Part shown: piece by piece, positions 1 through 7,621 of the stretch
Numbering within the stretch: position 1 is the stretch's first letter
Layout of the letters: each line of letters starts with the position of its first letter
Position numbers and translations under genes: made by a program
NCBI GenBank assembly: GCA_052061695.1
Contig: JBPZEY010000005.1
Strand: one strand, 5' to 3'
Length of the DNA: 64,000 nucleotides
Source of the DNA: Alkalicoccus luteus
GTDB taxonomy: Bacteria > Bacillota > Bacilli > Bacillales > Salisediminibacteriaceae
Notes under the pieces: generated by a model
What the model saw: only the letters and a program-made list of their open reading frames with translations
Database searches by the model: none
Told to the model about the DNA's origin: nothing

Positions 1-390
1 TCCGTAAAACCCGGCTGCGATGCTGATACCGACTCCGCCGACGAAAAAAATCATCGCAGCTGACGTCAGTCCGGTCACGTTGAATCCATCCTTTAAAATG
101 ACGCCGGCTCCCAGAAATCCAAGCCCGGAAACGATTTGAGCGGCGAGACGCATCGGATCCATCATAATATTGTCGGACATCTCCGAAAAATGCACGACGC
201 TGTGAATTGAAATCAGCGTAATGAGACAGCAGGAGGCGCAGACGTACATATATGTTTTGATGCCGGCTGGTTTGCTTTTGGAATAGCGGTCCCACCCGAT
301 CAGAAAGCCAATGACGGCACTGCCGATTATTTGCAGCAGCATCACCGCATACGGAGTAACGTAGCTGCCGATTGACGTGATATCCATCAT
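1..390 (-). CDS. MgtC/SapB family membrane protein, C-terminus cut by window edge
   Basis: The first 130 codons of a minus-strand gene are present; the rest lies beyond the left edge. The translation starts MMDITSIGSYV and shows the MgtC/SapB hallmarks: a GWDR motif after the first membrane segment, DPMRLAAQIVSGLGFLGAG, and a GLTSAA segment, with several hydrophobic helices. A GGGGGTGG ribosome site precedes the double ATG. Family members are inner-membrane proteins linked to Mg2+ limitation and acid stress; the exact job of the short Bacillus versions is unknown. The family call is secure, the function is not. Confidence 0.85.
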   Translation of the reverse strand, partial: MMDITSIGSYVTPYAVMLLQIIGSAVIGFLIGWDRYSKSKPAGIKTYMYVCASCCLITLISIHSVVHFSEMSDNIMMDPMRLAAQIVSGLGFLGAGVILKDGFNVTGLTSAAMIFFVGGVGISIAAGFYG

Positions 391-509
391 AACCAGCCAC
401 CCCCTTCCATGTGTTACTGTAAGTATACCGGAAACTGTCATTTCTTAAACAGACGATTTTCATTTTACCCGGTTATTTAGTATCATAGACAGTACAGGAG
501 GTGGCGCGG

Positions 510-842
510 ATGAGCGAAGAAAAAGAAGAACTGAAAGAAAGAGTCATGGCCGAGCTGGAAAACGTGGTGGACCCGGAGCTAGGCATTGATATTGTCAACC
601 TCGGGCTCATTTATGAAATTCAGCTCGATGACAACGATAACGTCACGGTTCTGATGACCCTGACTTCCATGGGCTGCCCGCTTGCCGGCACGATCGTAAG
701 CGATATAAAAACAGCGCTGCAGGAGCTTCAGGAAATTCAGGAAATCGGAGAGGTCGATGTGCAGATCACGTTCAATCCTCCGTGGGATAAAAAAATGATG
801 TCCCGCTACGCAAAGCTTGCCCTTGGTGTAGCCGACAACTAA
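510..842 (+). CDS. DUF59/MIP18-family metal-sulfur cluster assembly factor
   Basis: A 110-residue cytosolic protein of the DUF59 (PaaD/SufT-like) family, proteins that help to build or deliver Fe-S clusters. Seen: DPELGIDIVNLGLIY near residue 21, the TSMGCPLAG motif with the conserved Cys at about 56, and NPPWD near the C-terminus. The ATG is preferred over an in-frame GTG nine bases upstream because AGGAG ends directly before that GTG but sits nine bases before the ATG. It is a single-gene unit with its own strong terminator. No suf genes are in the window, so its client is unknown. Confidence 0.88.
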   Translation: MSEEKEELKERVMAELENVVDPELGIDIVNLGLIYEIQLDDNDNVTVLMTLTSMGCPLAGTIVSDIKTALQELQEIQEIGEVDVQITFNPPWDKKMMSRYAKLALGVADN

Positions 843-854
843 ACAGGAAAACAG

Positions 855-882
855 AACTCCGCGGGGCGCCGCGGAGTTTTTT
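855..882 (+). terminator. Intrinsic terminator after the DUF59 gene
   Basis: Perfect 10-bp stem AACTCCGCGG / CCGCGGAGTT with a 4-nt loop, followed by TTTTTT. It lies 12 bases after the stop codon. Confidence 0.9.
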
Positions 883-1044
883 CGTGTGGGCTGTAATAAT
901 GAAGGCCGTGCAGGGTATAGAGTCCGTGGAAAGGAGAGGATTTTACACGGTTACGATGATACTAGTCGGCCTGACGCTGCTTTTATTAGGGCTACGCTCG
1001 TCAGCTACCTCCGTCATAAACGGTTTCAGGAGAGCCGCGTCCAT

Positions 1045-1356
1045 ATGGGGCTGCTTATTCATATGTTTTTCGTGTTAACTGCAATCACCATCGGGTTTAC
1101 GTTCATTTACTACATTCTGCATCTGCAAGGTCCGATTTTACGCGTGAACGATCCAACCGATGATTACTGGGATCCATCCTTTATGGATCTGCTGTACTTC
1201 AGCGGTGTCACGATTCTTTCTGTCGGTTACGGTGATTTCGTGCCGATCGGCGCAGCACGCTTTTTTGCCCTGCTGCAGGCAACGCTCGGACTGCTCGTGC
1301 CGTCTGCGTTTTTCATGACGATGCTCGGGGAAAAGATACAGGAAAAGCATAAGTAA
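1045..1356 (+). CDS. Small two-helix potassium channel subunit
   Basis: Encodes about 103 residues with a first membrane helix (residues 1-26), a pore loop carrying the selectivity filter SVGYGD (59-64) and a second helix (about 69-94), the minimal pore-module architecture of ion-channel family proteins. The chosen ATG has AGGAGA 11 bases upstream. The same frame stays open further upstream (to 886), and a different frame upstream encodes a hydrophobic helix (MILVGLTLLLLG at 956), so the real N-terminus may be longer and the gene may carry a frameshift near 990-1000. Such channels assemble as tetramers. There is no RCK regulatory domain. Confidence 0.65.
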   Translation: MGLLIHMFFVLTAITIGFTFIYYILHLQGPILRVNDPTDDYWDPSFMDLLYFSGVTILSVGYGDFVPIGAARFFALLQATLGLLVPSAFFMTMLGEKIQEKHK

Positions 1357-1369
1357 AGGAGCAAACGCC

Positions 1370-2041
1370 GTGAAACCCTTATTGACGATGCAGTGGGAGC
1401 ACGTATTGTTTTTACACTGGGAAGCTGATCCAGAAGCCGTGCAGGCACAGCTGCCGGAGGGAATGGAGCTTGATACATTCAACGGCCGGGCCGTGCTTGG
1501 CATCATCCCGTTCTGGATGACGGGCATTTCCCTCACCCGTCTCCCCGCACTGTCCCGCCTCTCGTTTCCGGAACTAAACTTACGAACCTACGTCCGCGTT
1601 AACGGACGTCCCGGCATTTATTTTTTCTTTTTAGATGCCAGTCATCCGCTTGCAAACCGGATCGCCAATACCTTTTTTCTGCTGCCTTACCGGCCGGCAA
1701 GCTTTCACGTGAGCGACCGGGATGCTGTATCGTTTCAGCACCGCCAGAAAAAGGGTGAAGCCTTTCACGTGCAGTATCGCCCGGACAGTCCGGTTTTTGA
1801 AGCGAAGCCCGGCAGCTTTGCCTGGTGGGCAACGGAGCGCTATCACTTTTTTACGAAAAAGGGAAAGTCTTTTTGGCAGGGAGACATTCAGCACCGTCCG
1901 TGGCCGCTTCAACGTGCGCGAGCCGCGATCCTGGAAAATACGATCTCATCCCGGCATATGCAGCCGGGACCTATGCTTGAACCGTTTTATAGCCGCAAGC
2001 TTGCGGTAACAGCGGCAGGAATAAAGCGGGTGCAGCTTTAA
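1370..2041 (+). CDS. DUF2071 family protein (YqjF-like)
   Basis: A 223-residue soluble protein of the DUF2071 (YqjF) family, whose biochemical role is not established. Seen: the characteristic start MKPLLTMQWEHVLFLHW, GRAVLGIIPFWM, ELNLRTYVRV and GIYFFFLDASHPLA. Translation begins at GTG with AAGGAG upstream, 13 bases after the channel gene stop, so the two are probably cotranscribed. Its stop overlaps the stop of the convergent cryptochrome gene by four bases, leaving no room for a terminator between them. Confidence 0.85.
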   Translation: MKPLLTMQWEHVLFLHWEADPEAVQAQLPEGMELDTFNGRAVLGIIPFWMTGISLTRLPALSRLSFPELNLRTYVRVNGRPGIYFFFLDASHPLANRIANTFFLLPYRPASFHVSDRDAVSFQHRQKKGEAFHVQYRPDSPVFEAKPGSFAWWATERYHFFTKKGKSFWQGDIQHRPWPLQRARAAILENTISSRHMQPGPMLEPFYSRKLAVTAAGIKRVQL

Positions 2042-3501
2042 CGGCTGACCCGCTCTTTTTGTTTACTTCTCGCTCCATGAAACGCCTGCTTCCGCTGCTC
2101 AAGCGACGCATGCAAGTCAACGATTGGAAACGGATACGTCTGCCCAAGCTCCACTGCCGCTTCCTTAAGCCCGCGTTCATCGAGCTTAAACGGTTCATAA
2201 ATGAATTTATTCGGGACATAATTCAGCTCTGGCAGAAAAAAGCGGACGAAGTCCCCCTTCGGATCGTAGCGTTTCCCTTGGTTGACGACGTGAAACGCAC
2301 GAAATTCCTTCGCATCGGAGCCGACGCCGGCGATATACTGCCAGTTGCCGTAGTTGCTCGCTGCATCGTGATCGAGAAGGTGCGCTTCAAACCACGCAGC
2401 GCCCCAGCGCCAGTCGATGCCGAGGTTTTTCGTCAGAAAGCTCGCCGTATTTTGACGGGCCCGGTTGGACATAAAACCGCACTCTTTCAGCTGACGCATT
2501 GCTGCATCGACAAGCGGATAGCCCGTCATGCCGTCGCACCAAGCCTGAAACAGTTCTTTATCCTGCTTCCATTCAATCGGCAGCTGCTGCAGTCCTTCAC
2601 CGAGAAACATATGCCTGCCCTTTTTCCGCATGAGCAGATGGAAAAAGTCCCGCCAGAGCAGCTCGAAAAAGAGCCAGTAAGTCGAGTCGTTGGCGCGCAC
2701 TTCTTCCTCAAACCGCTTCAACTCCCAATAGACCCTTCGCGGAGAAAGGGAGCCGGAAGCGAGCCATGCAGAAAGCTTCGAGCTGTCGTTAAACACGAGC
2801 ATGCCGTTACGCCGCTCTTTGTAGTCGAGAATATCGCGCGACTCGAATAAGTATGCCTGCAGCCGGCGCAGCCCTTCCTGTTCCCCGCCGTTTATGAGCG
2901 TTCGGACATCAAGGCTGCGGAATTCCTCCATCAGCTTTTCGCCGGATCCTGCGTGTTCCTCTAAATACAGCGGCTGCTGCTCTTTTGGTGCCGGCACCTC
3001 TTCCCGCGGAAGAATATCCTGCTTTTCGACCTTCTTTCGAAAGCCGGAAAACCCTTTAGGGAGGTCTTTAACCGCAAACGGCAGGTCCTCACTGTGAAGC
3101 AGCGTATCTCCTTCATACCAGACAATCGGAATGCCTGCTTTTTCAGCGGCTTCTGCCACCGCCCGTTCATCCTCTTCCTCCTCCGTGCCCGGATACGTAT
3201 AGGCATGAATCCGGGTCACATGGAACCGGTCAATCCAATCCGCAGCCTCCTGCCCGGCTTCTCCTTCCGCAAGCATAAGCGGAACACCAAGTTGAGACAG
3301 CTGCTGGTGCATTTCCAGCAGGCATTCGATCAGAAATTTGTGACGTTTTGTATCCTCACGTGCAAAACCGGCTTCGGTCAGCTCCTGGCGCCGCCGATTG
3401 AACAAATATCCCGCCATTACCGGCGTATCCGTATCCATCGCCGCTGACAGCGGAGCGTGATCATGTACGCGCAAATCGCTGCGCAGCCATACCAGTTCCA
3501 T
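2038..3501 (-). CDS. DASH-family cryptochrome / DNA photolyase
   Basis: A 487-residue FAD-dependent blue-light protein that either repairs cyclobutane pyrimidine dimers or acts as a light sensor. The N-terminal antenna domain (about 1-130) opens with VWLRSDLRVHDH; the helical FAD domain (about 200-475) holds ELLWRDFFHLL (280), GYPLVDAAMRQL (327), RARQNTASFL (347) and NYGNWQYIAGVG (383-394). The last motif and the following NQGKRYDPKGDFVR segment are typical of the cryptochrome-DASH clade rather than of classical PhrB. DASH enzymes are known to repair mainly single-stranded or looped DNA. It is alone in its transcription unit, divergent from the nitrilase gene. Confidence 0.9.
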   Translation of the reverse strand: MELVWLRSDLRVHDHAPLSAAMDTDTPVMAGYLFNRRRQELTEAGFAREDTKRHKFLIECLLEMHQQLSQLGVPLMLAEGEAGQEAADWIDRFHVTRIHAYTYPGTEEEEDERAVAEAAEKAGIPIVWYEGDTLLHSEDLPFAVKDLPKGFSGFRKKVEKQDILPREEVPAPKEQQPLYLEEHAGSGEKLMEEFRSLDVRTLINGGEQEGLRRLQAYLFESRDILDYKERRNGMLVFNDSSKLSAWLASGSLSPRRVYWELKRFEEEVRANDSTYWLFFELLWRDFFHLLMRKKGRHMFLGEGLQQLPIEWKQDKELFQAWCDGMTGYPLVDAAMRQLKECGFMSNRARQNTASFLTKNLGIDWRWGAAWFEAHLLDHDAASNYGNWQYIAGVGSDAKEFRAFHVVNQGKRYDPKGDFVRFFLPELNYVPNKFIYEPFKLDERGLKEAAVELGQTYPFPIVDLHASLEQRKQAFHGARSKQKERVSR

Positions 3502-3620
3502 GTCTCTTCACCTCGTCTCTGTTACGTGCTCTATTCCCCGCTGTGCCGGGAAAGAAACAAGCGGCTGGATTATGTATAATGAAACCAGGGAAAACGAAAT
3601 AGGACAGAGGAGGATGAGAC

Positions 3621-4418
3621 ATGAAACTTAAAACAGCACTCGTACAAATGGATGTCGTATTCGGCGATCCCGAGGCGAACCGCCAAAAAGTAAAGCAGGC
3701 TGTAGAGGAAGCCGTCGCCGAAAAAGCCGATGTGATCGTCCTTCCAGAAATGTGGACGACCGGCTACGACTTCGATTTTATTAAAGAAAAGCTGGAAAAC
3801 GAGGCGTCGGATACGATCCTGTTTTTACAGGAACTTGCAAGGAATCACCGCGTTAACCTGATCGCCGGCTCCGTTGCGAAAAAAACGGAGGAAGGAACGT
3901 TTAATACGCTGCTCGTGTTTAACCGTCACGGCGGTCTCCGCAAAGAATACAGCAAAGCGCACCTGTTCCGTCTTATGAATGAAGAGAAGCACCTGACGCA
4001 AGGAGACGAGGGCGGCATGTTTAAGCTGGAGCACGGCTATGCGGCCGGGTTTATCTGCTATGACATCCGCTTTCCGGAGTGGATGCGCACGCACATGCTG
4101 CACCCGAAGTTTACACCGGAAGTGTTTTACGTCGTCGCGGAATGGCCGAAAGCGCGCATCGAGCAGTGGCGCGCACTGCTGATTGCCCGTGCGATTGAAA
4201 ACCAGGTTTTCGTCGTTGCCTGCAATCGGACGGGTGCAGATCCGAACAATGCATTTGGCGGTCATTCCCTTGTGATCAGTCCACTCGGCGAAGTGCTCGC
4301 AGAAACCGGTGAAGAGGAGACGATCCTCTACGCCGAATTTGATACCGAGGACGTGCACGAGATTCGCGAAAACATACCGGTGTTTCAGGACAGACGAACC
4401 GACTTGTACCGTCAATAA
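3621..4418 (+). CDS. Carbon-nitrogen hydrolase (nitrilase superfamily, omega-amidase/MtnU-like)
   Basis: A 265-residue cytosolic hydrolase of the nitrilase superfamily that cleaves amide C-N bonds. The Glu-Lys-Cys triad is visible as E43 (VLPEMW), K112 (YSKAHLF) and C146 (GFICYDIRFPE). The closest recognisable types are the omega-amidases that hydrolyse 2-oxoglutaramate-like products of methionine salvage (B. subtilis MtnU), but no other salvage gene is nearby, so the substrate is inferred weakly. AGAGGAGG precedes the ATG, and a TATAAT lies at 3575-3580 as a candidate -10 box. Confidence 0.85.
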   Translation: MKLKTALVQMDVVFGDPEANRQKVKQAVEEAVAEKADVIVLPEMWTTGYDFDFIKEKLENEASDTILFLQELARNHRVNLIAGSVAKKTEEGTFNTLLVFNRHGGLRKEYSKAHLFRLMNEEKHLTQGDEGGMFKLEHGYAAGFICYDIRFPEWMRTHMLHPKFTPEVFYVVAEWPKARIEQWRALLIARAIENQVFVVACNRTGADPNNAFGGHSLVISPLGEVLAETGEEETILYAEFDTEDVHEIRENIPVFQDRRTDLYRQ

Positions 4419-4460
4419 TTGAAAAAAGCGCCCTGCATTCTGCAGCAGAGAGGCGCTAAT

Positions 4461-4494
4461 AAAAACACCACCGGGCGGCAGTCGTCCGGTGGTG
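4461..4494 (-). terminator. Intrinsic terminator of the TauE-like gene
   Basis: On the minus strand CACCACCGG pairs with CCGGTGGTG around an 11-nt loop, followed by TTTTTATTAG. It lies just downstream of the TauE-like stop codon. Confidence 0.85.
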
Positions 4495-4505
4495 CCATTT
4501 GTGCA

Positions 4506-5243
4506 TTATTGGAAAAAAATTAAGTTGATCGCAGCGAGCGCTACCGTAATACCGGCAATGCGCCGCATGTTGTCCTGCGAAAGCTTTTTAAAGCATAGCA
4601 CGCCAAGCCTTGTGCCGATAAGGACCGTTAGCAGGCCGGCCAGGAAGTAGAACGGAAACTCGGCAGAAAAATCGCCGTTAAACGCATGCAGCAGCACCGT
4701 CGTCAGGTTCGTTACGAAAAAGGTGACCTGCAGGTTGGCGCTGTACCGGTATTTGCTGTCGGCAAACAGCAGCATCATCACGACGACAAAAAACGGACCG
4801 CCTACCGCATAAATCCCGCCGACGAACCCTCCTAGAAAGCCGAATACAAGCGGGATCCACATCGTGTCACGCGGAAGCATCTGCGCGTATTTGCTGCCGA
4901 AAAATAAATAAGCCGTCACAAGCAGCAGAAACAGCCCGAGAATATCACGCATGATATCCAGCTCACCATATGCAGATAATACGAGAAAGCCGCCAAACCG
5001 GCCGACAAAGGCCGCTGACAAAATGACGAGCAGCGAGCGCCAGACGATATGTCTGCGCAGCTGCCAGGCAATACTCATACATACGACGAGTGCGAGGGAA
5101 ACCACGAGCAGCGTGCTGTCCTTGACCGTGAAAATAAGCGGCATAAAGCTCATCGCAATCAAGCCAAAGCCGAAGCCGCTTACCCCCTGGACAAAGCTTC
5201 CTGCCAGTAGAATAATGGTAATCAGTAACAGTTCGATCCACAT
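4506..5243 (-). CDS. Sulfite exporter TauE/SafE family membrane protein
   Basis: A 245-residue integral membrane protein with about seven to eight hydrophobic helices. The opening SFVQGVSGFGFGLIAM and the central FGFLGGFVGGIYAVGGPFFVV repeat are the paired glycine-rich motifs of the TauE/SafE (DUF81) family. Members export or import sulfur-containing or organic anions; the substrate cannot be told here. The ribosome site (AAGG) is weak. The gene is divergent from the AEC transporter, with about 50 bases between the two starts. Confidence 0.88.
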   Translation of the reverse strand: MWIELLLITIILLAGSFVQGVSGFGFGLIAMSFMPLIFTVKDSTLLVVSLALVVCMSIAWQLRRHIVWRSLLVILSAAFVGRFGGFLVLSAYGELDIMRDILGLFLLLVTAYLFFGSKYAQMLPRDTMWIPLVFGFLGGFVGGIYAVGGPFFVVVMMLLFADSKYRYSANLQVTFFVTNLTTVLLHAFNGDFSAEFPFYFLAGLLTVLIGTRLGVLCFKKLSQDNMRRIAGITVALAAINLIFFQ

Positions 5244-5295
5244 ACATAAAACCTTGCTTTCTATTGATCATTTTTCAGCCGCTTAGGAGGACTTT

Positions 5296-6231
5296 ATGGA
5301 CGTCATTACCGTCGCGACTGCCATCTCTGTAATGGGAATTATTATCGGAATCGGCGTGCTGCTCTCCTCAAAAATAGAGGTCGGTTCGCAGGCGAAGCAG
5401 GTTCTCGTCATCACCGTGCTGAACGTCGCCGTTCCGTCTGTTATTTTAAATGGCGTCTTTAACACCGATGTATCCGATGACCTGCTCCGGCAGGTCGGCA
5501 TCATTTTCGGCCTTTCGGTCGGCCTGCACCTGGCCGCGGTCGTGCTTGCTCTCGGCATGACCAGGCTGCTTGGTTTTACGAGCACGAAAGCGCGGCAGCT
5601 GACCGTACTGGCTGCGCTCGGCAATACCGGATTTATCGGCATCCCGCTATGTGCCACCATCTTCGGCCCGGTAGGCGGACTGCTTGCCGCTGTCGTGGAC
5701 GCAGGTCTGGACTTTGTCGTCTTTACGGTCGCAATCTACCTGCTGCAGGCCGGAAACAGCTTTCGGCTGCGCCAGCTGAAGTCGCTGGTTAACCTGCCGC
5801 TGGCGGCGGTCATCGTTGGGATCAGCTCCGCGTTTATCGGCTTTGAACCGCCTGCTGTCGTCCGCCAGCTCGTTGAACTGCTTTCCGGGCTTGCGGCCCC
5901 GCTGGCGATGCTCTACATCGGTATTTTGCTGCAGCAGCTGCTCTCCCGAACCGGCTTCCGGATCGAAGCGGCCGTCTTCTTTCCGCTCGTCTTCCGGCTC
6001 CTGCTTTTTCCGGGACTCATGCTGGTGCTGCTTGCGGCGCTTCCGCTGGCGGAGCTTACGCGCAACGTGCTGATTATTTCGTTAAGCATGCCGACGTTTA
6101 TGCTCGCGGCGATTCTGTTCTCCCGCTATACGGACCAAGAGGATACAGCGGTGATGACGATCTCGTTTTCTACGATTCTGTCGCTGGCAACGATTCCGCT
6201 CATCACCTATATCAGTCTTTTTCTTTTTTGA
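5296..6231 (+). CDS. AEC family transporter (auxin efflux carrier superfamily)
   Basis: A 311-residue permease with about ten hydrophobic helices in two inverted halves, as in bacterial AEC carriers. Seen: LNVAVPSVILNGVF in the first half, the family-typical ALGNTGFIGIPL, and SMPTFMLAAILFSRY in the second half. Bacterial relatives move malate, malonate or other organic acids; the substrate is unknown here. TAGGAGG lies seven bases before the ATG. The 3' end overlaps the convergent DUF418 gene by 20 bases. Confidence 0.88.
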   Translation: MDVITVATAISVMGIIIGIGVLLSSKIEVGSQAKQVLVITVLNVAVPSVILNGVFNTDVSDDLLRQVGIIFGLSVGLHLAAVVLALGMTRLLGFTSTKARQLTVLAALGNTGFIGIPLCATIFGPVGGLLAAVVDAGLDFVVFTVAIYLLQAGNSFRLRQLKSLVNLPLAAVIVGISSAFIGFEPPAVVRQLVELLSGLAAPLAMLYIGILLQQLLSRTGFRIEAAVFFPLVFRLLLFPGLMLVLLAALPLAELTRNVLIISLSMPTFMLAAILFSRYTDQEDTAVMTISFSTILSLATIPLITYISLFLF

Positions 6232-7408
6232 TGCTGCCCGCATACGTCAGCTTGCGCCACAGAGCCTCCAGTGGCCCGTACTGCCAGCGGTTCAAAATAA
6301 GCGGGCTCCACCAGAGCTGCAGCGCGATCACCACTAGCACAACGATAATATTGCCTGTCACAGTGAGCGTATCAAACAAACCGCTTATGTGAATGAAAAG
6401 CACGATCAGCACCGTGTGGCTTAAATAGTTCGTAAGCGCCATTCGCCCCATTGCGCCAAATCGCTTTAACAGCGGGCCGGCACCGCGCGAGGTGACGTAC
6501 AGCGTAATCGCACTGATATAGACGAGTGCGAGCGGCAGAGAGCCGATCCGCAGCAGCAGGTCGTATTGATAGATCACGCCCGGATCGGTGAAAAACGTCT
6601 CCGACATGCGCATCGGAATCAGCAGCGCGAGAAACGGCACCGCTGCAATCAGACCGCCGATGAGCATCCGCTTAAAGACCAGCTTCTTTTCAGCCGCTCG
6701 CTGAAACCATTCCTTTTTCGCCGCGTAAAATCCGAATAAAAATAAGCCCAGTACATACGGAATCAAGAGCGGAATCTGGCCGAGGACGAGAAGCACTTCC
6801 TCCTGAAAGCGGAACTGCCACCACGCTCCGCTGAAAAACGGCAGCTGATATGCTGCTTCCGCTTCCTCGAGCACATTGTAGCCGGTCGCCTGCATTCCTT
6901 TCATAAGCGATTCCGGAATCAGCAGCTGCGTTGAGTAAAACAGAAAAAACAGGCCGAGAAGCAAAACACTCCAAACGAGCAGAAACTTCTCTTTTACCTT
7001 ATAGAACAATAGCAGGAAAAACCCGCCGACTGCGTAGTAAAGTAAAATATCGCCGACCCAGAAAACGATCAGATGAAGCAGACCGAACATCCCGAGCGCA
7101 AGCAGACGCTTGACGAACAAACGCCGCTCCGGCCACCCCTTTGCCTCAGCCCGCGTCATAAATAAGTAAAATCCGATTCCAAATAAAATCGAGAACGTCG
7201 AAATGAACGATCCTTCCACGAAAAATTCAATCAGCGCAGCGAGTATGTTATCAAACGCCGTTTCCGGCTGTGCCTGGATGCCGTAGGCCTCCTTGAAAAA
7301 ATCGAGAGAGGTCATTATATGTACATTAATTAAAAGAATTCCCATCAACGCGATCCCGCGGATGATATCGAGCGTCTCTACACGCTCATGCTGTTCCACT
7401 CCACGCAT
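6212..7408 (-). CDS. DUF418 domain-containing membrane protein
   Basis: A 398-residue protein with about ten membrane helices. It opens with RVETLDIIRGIALMGILLIN, the start shared by DUF418/acyltransferase-3-like proteins (B. subtilis YxaH and YrkO types), and its C-terminal half carries FGAMGRMALTNYLSHTV and GPLEALWRKLTY, the DUF418 signature. The function of the family is unknown. AAAGGGGTGG precedes the ATG. It is a monocistronic gene as far as can be seen, and its 3' end runs into the AEC gene. Confidence 0.88.
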   Translation of the reverse strand: MRGVEQHERVETLDIIRGIALMGILLINVHIMTSLDFFKEAYGIQAQPETAFDNILAALIEFFVEGSFISTFSILFGIGFYLFMTRAEAKGWPERRLFVKRLLALGMFGLLHLIVFWVGDILLYYAVGGFFLLLFYKVKEKFLLVWSVLLLGLFFLFYSTQLLIPESLMKGMQATGYNVLEEAEAAYQLPFFSGAWWQFRFQEEVLLVLGQIPLLIPYVLGLFLFGFYAAKKEWFQRAAEKKLVFKRMLIGGLIAAVPFLALLIPMRMSETFFTDPGVIYQYDLLLRIGSLPLALVYISAITLYVTSRGAGPLLKRFGAMGRMALTNYLSHTVLIVLFIHISGLFDTLTVTGNIIVVLVVIALQLWWSPLILNRWQYGPLEALWRKLTYAGSIKKEKD

Positions 7409-7579
7409 GACGTTTCCACCCCTTTCCTGTCCACATCTACTATACTACGTTTTCACCTCCGTTGGAAAATAACGCATGGAAGAACGAGGGCATCTGCTTT
7501 CGGCGTTCAGCTCGAAAGCACCCACAGCGTCTGGAAGGAAAAGCCAGGCGCCCTTTTTCCAGTTTTGCTGTTTCCTTAT

Positions 7580-7614
7580 AGAAAACCACGCTGCGGGTCG
7601 GCTCCGCAGCGTGG
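7580..7614 (-). terminator. Intrinsic terminator of the secreted nuclease gene
   Basis: Perfect 11-bp stem CCACGCTGCGG / CCGCAGCGTGG with a 7-nt loop; on the minus strand it is followed by TTTTCTAT. It lies eight bases beyond the nuclease stop. Confidence 0.92.
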
Positions 7615-7621
7615 TATCAGC

